A stretch of 20,926 bases of DNA from the NCBI GenBank assembly GCA_937928015.1, contig CALFXA010000281.1, positions 1 to 20,926 on the forward strand. The letters run 5' to 3'. Within the stretch, counting starts at the first letter, position 1; the number at the start of each line of letters is the position of its first letter. Source of the DNA: an uncultured Anaerolineales bacterium (GTDB lineage Bacteria; Chloroflexota; Anaerolineae; Anaerolineales; Villigracilaceae). This document shows positions 6,720 through 13,490 of the stretch, piece after piece. Below the pieces are notes generated by a model. That model saw only the letters and a program-made list of their open reading frames with translations, searched no databases and was not told where the DNA came from. The translations under genes were made by a program, and so were the position numbers.

Positions 6720-8744
6720 ATGAAAACCCGCCTCGCCATTCTGTTCATTTTGTTGACCTTGATCTTTGTTGCCCCATTGGCTGCTTCCGCGCAAGCGACC
6801 CCGGGCCTGCTGCTGCCCATCGGCGCGGGCTACACGGACACCTACACCGCCCTGGGGCGTTTCGCCGTCGACAATGTGCGCGGCGACGTGGTCCACATCC
6901 TCGTGCTGGCCTCGCCCTACTCGACCAACGCCGAGCATATCTCCACGGGCGAGTTCGCACAGAACATGAAGGATGCCGAGGAACGCCGCATCCAGACCGA
7001 AGGCGCCTGCCAGCGGAACCTGCCCGAAGGGTCCACGCTGACCTGCAAGGTGGAACTGCTGCCCATCTTCAGTCAGGAGGACGCGCGCAAACCCGAGAAC
7101 CTGGCCTACTTCACCGACGACGTGTCGCTGATCTTCATCCTCGGCGGCGACCAGGAGACGGGCATGGGCGCCATCCTTGGCACGCCCATCGAGGAGCGCA
7201 TCAACGAGTTGCACGAGATGGGCACCATCATCTCGGGCACCAGCGCGGGCGCGGCCATGCAGTCGAAGATCATGATCGCTTCGCTGTCCACCAACTACGG
7301 CATCAAGGACAGCCTGCGCGTCGGCGCGGTGCGTTACTGGAACACGGAAGAGAAGCATGGATTCAGCTTTGGCATCCAGAACGCCGTGCTCGACCAGCAC
7401 TTCTTCCAGCGCGCGCGCATGGGACGCCTGCTGAACGTCATCACCCAGCCTGACATGCCGCACCTTGGCGTAGGTGTGGACGCCTACACGGGCGTTGTCT
7501 CGGATCACGAAGTGCTGCGCGACGTGTTCGGCCTGTACACCGTGACCGTGCTCGACGCCGAGACGTATCACTCTGCCGATGCCGTCAGGTACGTGACCCT
7601 CGAAGCCAACCGCCCGCCCATCATCAGCATCCGCAACGTGGTGGTCAACCTGCTCTCGCCCGGTGACGTGACCTACGACCTCAACACGCGCAAGTCATCC
7701 ATTGCGAACCCGCCCGTCGTGCTGGAACGCTCCTTCGAAACGCTGACCATCCCCCAGGGCGCGGGTCCGCTCTTCCTGGGCGGGGACCTGTCTGAGGCGC
7801 TGGAGGCCAATCCCATCCTGGTCCAGTTCAAGGAGGCGGCAGGGGCGAACATCCTAATCGTTGCCACGGGCTTCCCCACCTCGCGCTCGGCGGATACGGG
7901 CATCAAGAAATATTCGACGGCCCTGGGCATGACCGTCCAGTCGATTGTGGTGGGCGATCAACCCATCAGCATCCCCGAGGATGTGAGCGGCGTGTTGGTC
8001 ATCGGCAAGGACCAGTCGAAGGTCAACGTGGCGGCGCTGGCCCCGCTCAAGGAGTTCTGGCTGTCGGGCAAGCCCGTTATGGCCGATAATGCCGCCGCAC
8101 CCGTCTTCGGCGCGTTCTACTCCAACCACGGGCCGACCCCGTCGGATGCCGAGCAGGAGGAACTCGCCATACAGAAGTCCTTCTGGCAGGGCCGCACCAA
8201 GATCGAGCCCGGCCTCGGCTGGCTGAACGTGACCCTCGAACCGCAGTTGATCGGCGACCTGCGCTTCGGCCGCCTGTTCTCCCTGGCGTACAACCATCCC
8301 GACCTGCTGGCCATCGGCCTAAACCAGGACACCGCCCTCCGCCTGGACGCCAACGGCGCGACCGCACTGGGCAGCGACGGCATCTACGTCTTCGACCTGC
8401 GCAAGGCCAAGACCCAGCTCGGCACGAATGAGGGCTTCATCATCTCGAACGCCATGCTGGATGTCTTCGTGCCTGGCGACCTGATCCAGCCCGAGGTGGC
8501 AGACGTGAACGCCCAGTTCGACCCCGCGCCGACGCCTGTCCTGCCGACCCCCGCGCCGACCATCACGAAGACGCCCGTCCCCACCCTGACCCCGCCTGCC
8601 ACGCCCACCCAGCCCGCACCGACGGCTGCCCCCGTCCAGGCGGAGACGCCCGCGCCCCAGTCCGCTTTGCCCGTCTGGGTCATCGGGGTGGCGGCGGTCC
8701 TTGTCATCGCTGCTCTCGCATGGTTCCTGCGTACGCGCAAGTAA
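6720..8744 (+). CDS. Secreted, C-terminally anchored S51 (cyanophycinase-like) protein with two S51-like halves
   Basis: 674 residues, far longer than ordinary cyanophycinases. Residues 1-24 are a signal peptide (cut after ASA). Residues 30-310 are an S51 domain with FILGGDQE, SGTSAGAAM (Ser175) and DQHFFQRARMGRL (His227). The motif that carries the catalytic Glu in CphB reads GVDAYTG here, so that Glu is replaced by Ala255. Residues about 350-590 look like a second S51 fold: it opens LFLGGDLSEALEANPILVQF, has MADNAAAPVF where the serine motif should be, and ends AIGLNQDTALRL. It should be inactive. A Pro/Thr-rich linker (about 600-645) leads to a membrane helix and the basic tail RTRK, placing the enzyme on the outer face. 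GGAG at 6708-6711 is the ribosome site. It is probably the last gene of the cyanophycinase/ABC operon, acting on an extracellular polypeptide. Confidence 0.82.
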   Translation: MKTRLAILFILLTLIFVAPLAASAQATPGLLLPIGAGYTDTYTALGRFAVDNVRGDVVHILVLASPYSTNAEHISTGEFAQNMKDAEERRIQTEGACQRNLPEGSTLTCKVELLPIFSQEDARKPENLAYFTDDVSLIFILGGDQETGMGAILGTPIEERINELHEMGTIISGTSAGAAMQSKIMIASLSTNYGIKDSLRVGAVRYWNTEEKHGFSFGIQNAVLDQHFFQRARMGRLLNVITQPDMPHLGVGVDAYTGVVSDHEVLRDVFGLYTVTVLDAETYHSADAVRYVTLEANRPPIISIRNVVVNLLSPGDVTYDLNTRKSSIANPPVVLERSFETLTIPQGAGPLFLGGDLSEALEANPILVQFKEAAGANILIVATGFPTSRSADTGIKKYSTALGMTVQSIVVGDQPISIPEDVSGVLVIGKDQSKVNVAALAPLKEFWLSGKPVMADNAAAPVFGAFYSNHGPTPSDAEQEELAIQKSFWQGRTKIEPGLGWLNVTLEPQLIGDLRFGRLFSLAYNHPDLLAIGLNQDTALRLDANGATALGSDGIYVFDLRKAKTQLGTNEGFIISNAMLDVFVPGDLIQPEVADVNAQFDPAPTPVLPTPAPTITKTPVPTLTPPATPTQPAPTAAPVQAETPAPQSALPVWVIGVAAVLVIAALAWFLRTRK

Positions 8745-8761
8745 CCCTTTGCTTCCCTCTT

Positions 8762-8795
8762 TCACCCCGAGGATGGACCTCGGGGTGATTTTTTT
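8762..8795 (+). terminator. Rho-independent terminator of the operon
   Basis: An 11-bp perfect stem, TCACCCCGAGG (8762-8772) with CCTCGGGGTGA (8778-8788), has a 5-base loop and is followed by seven T. It lies 18 bp after the S51 gene. Confidence 0.93.
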
Positions 8796-8872
8796 ATCGA
8801 CCTGGGGCATGTAGTTTTTGCGTGGGAGCGGACTTTCTCCGAGAACGCATGGATAAGGTTGTCTCCTCGACG

Positions 8873-8909
8873 CGCAGGAGCCTTCAGGTATGAGGCCTTG
8901 TCTCCTGCG
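8873..8909. other. Isolated stem-loop in an intergenic gap
   Basis: CGCAGGAG (8873-8880) pairs with CTCCTGCG (8902-8909), and GCCT/AGGC can continue the stem inside. Only a short GTTTTC follows. It could be a small RNA element or a weak terminator. The rest of 8796-8950 shows no gene. Confidence 0.4.
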
Positions 8910-8950
8910 GTTTTCACCCCCTTACGCGGGAAGGCGGGAGATTCAGGGGC

Positions 8951-9056
8951 GATAGAGGATGGATAGAGGTTCGATAGGGGTTCGATAGAGGATGGACGAA
9001 GGATGAACGAAGGATGAGCGAAGGATGGATAGAGGGGGGATAGGGGATGGATTGGC
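8951..9056. repeat. 11-bp tandem repeat array, about nine units
   Basis: After a partial unit at 8951-8957, units of exactly 11 bp follow from 8958 to 9056. Consensus is GATGGATAGAG, with variants GTTCGATAGRG, GATGRACGAAG and GGGGGATAGGG. The last unit is degenerate. All units are purine-rich on the plus strand. The period is close to one helical turn. No gene overlaps it convincingly. It sits just upstream of the promoter of the TIR-SUMF1 gene. Confidence 0.85.
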
Positions 9057-9094
9057 AGAAACAGGCGCGAGTCCCGCCATGCCAACACGCCAAT

Positions 9095-9125
9095 TTGCAT
9101 CATCGGGGCGATTCTGCCGTATAAT
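9095..9125 (+). promoter_or_regulatory. Candidate promoter of the TIR-SUMF1 gene
   Basis: A consensus TATAAT at 9120-9125 has a weak -35 TTGCAT (9095-9100, 19-bp spacing). The expected transcript start is about 20 bases before the ATG at 9155. Confidence 0.5.
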
Positions 9126-9154
9126 TTCGCTACTCCATCTCGGTGGGAAGCCCC

Positions 9155-10681
9155 ATGCCAGAAGCCAAACGCCCCCTGAAAGTCTTCCTCTGTCACGCCC
9201 ACGCGGATCGTGAGCCTGTCCGCGCATTGTACAAGCGTCTAACCGACGATGGAGTGGATGCCTGGTTCGACAAGGAAAAACTGCTGCCAGGCCAGGATTG
9301 GGAACTGGAAATCCGCAAGGCCGTGCGCGAAGCGGACGTGGTGGTGGTGTGCCTCTCCAAACAGTTCAATCAGGCAGGCTTTCGGCAAAAGGAAGTACGT
9401 CTGGCGCTCGATACCGCGATGGAGAAGCCCGAGGGCGATATTTTCATCATCCCCGCGCGGCTGGAGGAGTGTGACAACCTCGAAAGCCTGCGGAAATGGC
9501 ACGAAGTGAATTTGTTTGAAGAGGGCGGCTATGAACTGCTCTTGCGCGCTTTGCGGGCGCGGGCTGAAAAGGTGGGAGTCACCTTACACAAAGCAAGAAA
9601 CAAGCCCCAGGCCCCCAGAAAACAGGCTGTACCCCAAAAAATGTTTGGTGACTTTGTTTCGTCTCTGAGGAATTTGTTTCCCTTATTTAGAATTGCAGGG
9701 ATCATCGCTGCGATTGGCCTGTTGATCTGGGGAGGCTCGCTCGCGCTTCCAAAGGTCATTTCCCTTCTTCCGACCCCAAAGGCCACATCCACCCAGGGGC
9801 ATTCCTCTCCAACGATGTTTCCCGCTCAGCCTGTGATTCCAACACAAACCAACAGACCCGTAGCCACCCAGGTCAAAGCTCCAGCCAGGACGTCAACGCC
9901 CACCCAGCCATCCCTTTCGACACAAATCACGGACGACAAAGGGGCGCAAATGGTGCTTGTGCCCGACGGAAAATTCATTATGGGCAGCGATAGTGATGCA
10001 CATTATTCAGATGTCGATCAAAAGCCCGCCCATGATGTGTTCCTTGATTCATTCTACATCGATCAATATGAAGTCACAAACAAACTGTATGCGGCCTGTG
10101 TGGATGCCGGGGGGTGTACCAAACCGCATAATCGGGTTTCCAATACCCGTTCCATATATTATGGAAATTCCGAGTTCGATAGTTACCCCGTAATCTACGT
10201 GGATTGGTACCAGGCCAATGCGTATTGTGAGTGGCGTGGGGCCAGGCTGCCTACCGAAGCGGAATGGGAAAAAGCGGCACGGGGAACGGACGGGCGCGCC
10301 TATCCGTGGGGAGACTTTGGTCCCGGGCTTCCCACTAGCGGAAAAGCAAATTACGCCATGGGTGATTATTATGACGGTGACACAACCGCTGTGACCAGCA
10401 ACCCAGACGGCGTGAGCATTTATGGCGCATATAATATGGCGGGAAATGTTTGGGAATGGGTGAACGATTGGTATAAAAGCGATTACTACGCCACGCTGGG
10501 GAATAATTCTATAAATCCCCAGGGTCCCTCTCAGGGTGACAGCAGAGTGCTGCGCGGAGGGTCCTTCTCGCCGCGCGGAGTAACCGAGGCTGGAAATATA
10601 CTTGCCTACAATCGATTTAGAGATTACCCCTCGGCCTTTTATCAGGATACAGGCTTTCGTTGCGCCCGCTCTACGCCCTAG
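9155..10681 (+). CDS. Transmembrane TIR-domain protein with C-terminal SUMF1 (FGE-like) ectodomain
   Basis: 508 residues from the ATG at 9155 (ribosome site GGGAAG, 9145-9150). An in-frame GTG at 9143 is less likely because the sister genes start at the same MPE. Residues 8-140 are a TIR domain: KVFLCHAHADR, the loop WFDKEKLLPGQDWELEI, VVVVCLSKQF, and Glu80 in RQKEV, which aligns with the catalytic Glu of NAD-cleaving TIRs such as SARM1. A membrane helix spans about 178-200, followed by a Ser/Thr/Pro/Gln linker. Residues 266-508 are a formylglycine-generating-enzyme-type fold (VPDGKFIMGS, RLPTEAEWEKAARG, YPWGD, NVWEWVNDWY, VLRGGSF, TGFRCAR). The Cys pair of true FGE enzymes after RGGS is absent (FSPRGVTEAG), so this part is more likely a binding domain. 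Inferred layout: TIR inside, sensor outside. A role in immunity or cell-death signalling is possible but not shown. Confidence 0.85.
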   Translation: MPEAKRPLKVFLCHAHADREPVRALYKRLTDDGVDAWFDKEKLLPGQDWELEIRKAVREADVVVVCLSKQFNQAGFRQKEVRLALDTAMEKPEGDIFIIPARLEECDNLESLRKWHEVNLFEEGGYELLLRALRARAEKVGVTLHKARNKPQAPRKQAVPQKMFGDFVSSLRNLFPLFRIAGIIAAIGLLIWGGSLALPKVISLLPTPKATSTQGHSSPTMFPAQPVIPTQTNRPVATQVKAPARTSTPTQPSLSTQITDDKGAQMVLVPDGKFIMGSDSDAHYSDVDQKPAHDVFLDSFYIDQYEVTNKLYAACVDAGGCTKPHNRVSNTRSIYYGNSEFDSYPVIYVDWYQANAYCEWRGARLPTEAEWEKAARGTDGRAYPWGDFGPGLPTSGKANYAMGDYYDGDTTAVTSNPDGVSIYGAYNMAGNVWEWVNDWYKSDYYATLGNNSINPQGPSQGDSRVLRGGSFSPRGVTEAGNILAYNRFRDYPSAFYQDTGFRCARSTP

Positions 10682-10687
10682 GACCCC

Positions 10688-10854
10688 ATGCCAGAAGCCA
10701 AACGTCCTTTGAAAGTGTTTTTGTGCCACGCCCACGCCGACCGTGAGCCTGTCCGCGCGTTGTATAACCGCCTGGTCAAAGACGGCGTGAATGCATGGTT
10801 CGACAAGGAAAAACTGCTCCCAGGCCAGGATTGAGAACTGGAAATCCGCAAGGC
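10688..10854 (+). pseudogene. Truncated second TIR gene with a nonsense codon
   Basis: Beginning 6 bp after the TIR-SUMF1 stop, the sequence encodes MPEAKRPLKVFLCHAHADRE and onward, almost identical to the upstream TIR through codon 56. Codon 49 has changed from TGG to TGA (10832-10834), and the likeness ends abruptly at 10854 in AATCCGCAAGGC, after which AT-rich sequence starts. It is the 5' end of a tandem duplicate cut off where the retron-like segment begins. It lacks the catalytic Glu region and cannot make a TIR domain. Confidence 0.88.
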
Positions 10855-10884
10855 TATATATGCAAGTAATTTTTTAAAAATAAA

Positions 10885-10913
10885 TTCCATGTAAAGCAAT
10901 AACCGAATATAAT
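10885..10913 (+). promoter_or_regulatory. Promoter for the retron-like RNA
   Basis: TATAAT (10908-10913) and TTCCAT (10885-10890) have 17-bp spacing. The predicted transcript start, 6-7 bases on, is 10919-10920, exactly the first base of the left inverted repeat of the ncRNA. This agreement supports both calls. Confidence 0.65.
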
Positions 10914-10918
10914 ATCTG

Positions 10919-11063
10919 TAGGTGCTTGCGGAGTTGAATTAATTTTTGCTGTGTAAACGCAGCAAGTACTTCAATGTTCTCCCGTAAGCGCATGACGGTT
11001 TGCGCTGGCTTTGCTGCTAGGCTTCGTCGCCTGCGAATGCGTAAATTACTCCGCAAGCACCTA
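10919..11063 (+). ncRNA. Retron-like msr-msd noncoding RNA
   Basis: Terminal arms TAGGTGCTTGCGGAGT (10919-10934) and ACTCCGCAAGCACCTA (11048-11063) are a 16-bp perfect inverted repeat, the a1/a2 arrangement of retrons. Inside, an msr-like hairpin TTGCTGTG/CGCAGCAA (10946-10965, loop TAAA) is enclosed by TTGAA/TTCAA (10934-10938 with 10970-10974). An msd-like stem follows: CGCAT (10989-10993) with ATGCG (11037-11041), and CGCTGGC (11003-11009) with GCCTGCG (11029-11035) with one mismatch. The RNA ends 19 bases before the reverse transcriptase ATG, as in known retrons. The branching G is probably one of the G residues at 10931-10936. The structure is read by eye; DNA production is unlikely now because the RT is broken. 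Confidence 0.78.
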
Positions 11064-11082
11064 ATCCTAACAGGGCAGTTTT

Positions 11083-11694
11083 ATGAGTGAAGGTTTATTA
11101 AAATCACCCCAAGAACTTCGGGATGAGTTTCTTAAATTGCAGAACCGAGATAGTGTTGCTCAATTACTTGGCTTAACGACCAAGCAATTAAACTTCCATC
11201 TCTATGTCTTGCCTTCTGCGAAGAAATATAAAACTTTTTCTCTTCCTAAGAAATCTGGGGGAATTCGGAAAATTTCTGCTCCTGCTTCTCCTATCAAAGT
11301 AATTCAGCGCAAGTTAAAAGAAGTTTTAGAAACAATATATAAACCTAAGCCTTCAACACACGGTTTTGTCTCAGAACGAAGTATCGTCACTAATGCACGT
11401 CTTCACAAAAAACGTCGTTATGTATTGAATATTGATTTGGAAGATTACTTTCCTACGATTCATTTTGGTCGTGTTCGTGGATTGTTTATGGGGAATCCAT
11501 TTTACTTAAATGACGAAGTGGCTACTATTTTGGCGCAAATCTGTTGTCATGATGGTGTATTGCCGCAAGGTGCTCCGACTTCGCCTTCAAATCACAAGGT
11601 TTTTTCCTTCATTTGGAATTGGAATTCCGCAAGAGCGATGAGGCTGAAGGCGATAAACTGTTACAGCGGTTGGAGTTTACTCAAGAACAACTAG
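11083..11694 (+). pseudogene. Retron reverse transcriptase, truncated before the YxDD motif
   Basis: The ORF starts at ATG 11083 with AGGG at 11072-11075. It has the N-terminal half of a retron RT: FSLPKKSGGIRKISAP (RT motif 1 region), HGFVSERSIVTNARLH with the retron-specific NAxxH signature (residues 104-108), NIDLEDYFPTI with catalytic Asp118, and GVLPQGAPTSP (to residue 168). Retron RTs are about 300-350 residues long and carry YADD and a VTG motif further on. Here likeness stops at about base 11590, and 35 unrelated residues follow before a stop. The polymerase cannot be active as it stands. Codon use and base composition are AT-rich, unlike the GC-rich flanks, which suggests acquisition by transfer. 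The gap looks like a deletion that removed the RT 3' half and the start of the next gene. Confidence 0.85.
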
Positions 11695-12185
11695 AGCATC
11701 ATGAATATCCTCATATTTTTATCTTTGACCGTGATAAATCTAAAATTATCGAAAAGATACATGGAAACGATGATTACCGTTTATGGAAAAATAGCGTTTA
11801 CTCTTTTGCTATTCCTATTCCTAAACATCGGGAAGATATGCAGGAAGTTTGTATTGAGTTTTACTACACAGATGAGGATATAAAGCGTAGAGATGTAATG
11901 GGACGCCGCTTGTATCTGAGTACTGAATTTAATCCGAGATCAGGTATGCATCTATCTGACGATTTAACTCATAGAGATATAAATAAATTTAAGGGTGAAG
12001 CTAAGATTATTGCAGATGAAGTTTTTGATCGAGACGGAAATAATGTCGCATTGTCAAAGAATGATTTCGCTGACTCTATTCTGGAAGAACGAGAGGGATT
12101 TAGAGGAATCGATTTTTCTGGATTCAAGCCGTTATTTGACAGAATAATGATGATAATTTCTGATTTCGAAAGCGATAAGGGGTAA
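11595..12185 (+). pseudogene. 3' remnant of an unrecognised protein (possible retron effector, FDRD motif)
   Basis: About 195 codons read in a different frame from the RT and open right from the RT junction. No ATG with a ribosome site precedes them; the first candidate start is TTG at 11613. The peptide has HIFIFDRDKSKI, then YSFAIPIPKHRED, CIEFYYTDEDIKRRD, GRRLYLSTEF, NVALSKNDFAD and FSGFKPLFDRI. The FDRD strand could be the DxD part of a TOPRIM-like nuclease, but I do not recognise the family. The clean, well-ordered frame suggests a real protein that lost its N-terminus, probably the gene that originally followed the RT. Base composition is AT-rich like the RT. If translated at all, it would be by coupling to the truncated RT frame. 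Confidence 0.6.
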
Positions 12186-12233
12186 GAATGGGTTGTATGA
12201 ATTTCCCGTCATATTTTTAGTGAGATGTTTCCT

Positions 12234-13376
12234 ATGCCAGAACCAAAACGTCCATTGAAAGTTTTTCTCTGCCACGCACACGCGGACCGTGACGCTGTCC
12301 GCGCGTTGTATGCGCGTCTCAAGCGCGAAGGCGTGGACGTCTGGCTGGACAAGGAAAAACTGCTTCCTGGCGCGGACTGGGAGTTTGAAATTCGCAAGGC
12401 CGTACGTGAGAGTGATGTTGTGGTGGTTTGTCTCTCCAAGCAGTTCAACCAGGCTGGCTTTCGCCAGAAGGAAGTGCGAATTGCTTTGGAAGAAGCAGAT
12501 AAAAAGCCTGAAGGCGAAATTTTCATCATCCCTGCTCGGTTGGAAGAATGTGACAACCTCGAAAGTTTGAGCAAATGGCATTGGGTGGATTTGTTCGAGA
12601 GCAATGGTTTCCAACGGTTGATGATGGCGTTGCATATTCGCGCAGATAGGATTGGTACAGTGTTGCGCCAGCGCAAGAGCAGAGGGAACACTGTATCTCG
12701 CACGAATGTCACAAGGGAACAGGCGGAACCCGACGAGGTGTCCCGCGAAAAAACAGAACAAGACGCCATCGAGAAAGCCCGTTTGGATTCGGAACTATTG
12801 GAGAGACAAAAAAACGCAAAAAGACCAAACCAGCCTAAGAGAGCCAGACCAAATACCACCATTGTTGTAGCTGTGATTGGACTGGTAGGGACACTATGCG
12901 CTGCGCTCATCAGTTCACCCTCGTTACAAGGGATACTCTTGCGCACTCCTGAACCGACATCTACGCTGGTTTTCACTGCTACACAGACAAAAACGCCTGT
13001 TCCGACCAATACGTTCGCACCCAGTAAAACACCCACTTTTACACCTCCACCTTCTTTACCAAATGCACCTGAGAAATTTTATGCAGATGCCGCGTGTTCA
13101 GCAGTCATCGCTCATTCTTATGTATATTACAAATACGAGTATGTAGCATACCTGCATTGGACAGATCAATCAGATAACGAGACTGGCTTTGAGATCACCA
13201 GGAATGGAGACCTCGTGACGACTGTGGAACCAAATACCAAGGAGTATAAAGATACCTTCACTATAACCACGCCATATAAGCGTTACGATGTAACTGCCAC
13301 TTATACAATCCAATCCATCAATGCGGCAGGTAAATCGGAAATTGTGGAATTATTCATCACGCTTACGTGTAGATAG
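12234..13376 (+). CDS. Transmembrane TIR-domain protein with C-terminal Fn3-like ectodomain
   Basis: 380 residues from the ATG at 12234. An ATG at 12225 is in frame, but the sister genes begin at MPE and the weak ribosome site GTGAG fits 12234 better. Residues 8-140 are a TIR domain almost the same as in the TIR-SUMF1 protein, with KVFLCHAHADR, DKEKLLPGADWEFEI, CLSKQF and Glu80 in RQKEV. A charged, likely coiled segment follows (about 155-205, EKARLDSELLERQ), then a membrane helix (about 208-230) and a Pro/Thr linker to 280. Residues 282-380 look like a fibronectin-III-type beta domain: LHWTDQSDNETGFEITRNG, then YTIQSINAAGKSE. The ectodomain is unrelated to the SUMF1 one, so the TIR part has been joined to different sensors. 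It may cleave NAD when triggered; the trigger is unknown. Confidence 0.83.
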   Translation: MPEPKRPLKVFLCHAHADRDAVRALYARLKREGVDVWLDKEKLLPGADWEFEIRKAVRESDVVVVCLSKQFNQAGFRQKEVRIALEEADKKPEGEIFIIPARLEECDNLESLSKWHWVDLFESNGFQRLMMALHIRADRIGTVLRQRKSRGNTVSRTNVTREQAEPDEVSREKTEQDAIEKARLDSELLERQKNAKRPNQPKRARPNTTIVVAVIGLVGTLCAALISSPSLQGILLRTPEPTSTLVFTATQTKTPVPTNTFAPSKTPTFTPPPSLPNAPEKFYADAACSAVIAHSYVYYKYEYVAYLHWTDQSDNETGFEITRNGDLVTTVEPNTKEYKDTFTITTPYKRYDVTATYTIQSINAAGKSEIVELFITLTCR

Positions 13377-13454
13377 CTCACCTTTTCGCTTACAAGTGAA
13401 TGTGCATACAAACAAACGGAATTAGAAGGATATTTTTGAAAGAATAGGTAAATC

Positions 13455-13479
13455 CTCTTGGTAAAGCCAGGAGTTTTTT
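13455..13479 (+). terminator. Rho-independent terminator after the TIR-Fn3 gene
   Basis: CTCTTGG (13455-13461) pairs with CCAGGAG (13467-13473) with one G:T pair and a 5-base loop. Six T follow. Confidence 0.8.
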
Positions 13480-13490
13480 ATTCGAACTGA

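Noticed and set aside
5582..6820. Long minus-strand open frame (412 codons) opposite the DppC permease
   Set aside because: It is a codon-bias shadow of the GC-rich permease gene, rich in His/Gly/Gln/Arg/Asp, with no domain; the plus-strand gene is certain. Similar antisense frames across dnaG, glyQS and the S51 gene were dropped for the same reason.
8590..8744. LPXTG-type sortase signal at the end of the surface S51 protein
   Set aside because: No LPxTG is present; the sequence before the helix is SALPVWV. A plain membrane anchor is more likely.
8951..9056. CRISPR array
   Set aside because: The units are 11 bp and directly adjacent, with no spacers and no cas genes.
10855..11082. Insertion sequence causing the TIR truncation
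   Set aside because: No transposase frame, terminal repeat or target duplication is seen; the only inverted repeats here are the retron RNA arms.
9155..11694. A diversity-generating retroelement: an RT close to a gene ending in an FGE-type fold.
   Set aside because: The RT has LPQGAPTSP and NAxxH as in retrons, not the GN-TSQ-type motif of DGR enzymes. I saw no repeat of the SUMF1 gene's 3' end near the RT, and the 16-bp inverted repeats fit a retron RNA.
10919..12185. A working retron with the TIR gene as its effector
   Set aside because: The RT lacks the YxDD half. The same TIR type occurs in genes away from the RT, so the TIR genes form their own family and are not clearly part of the retron.
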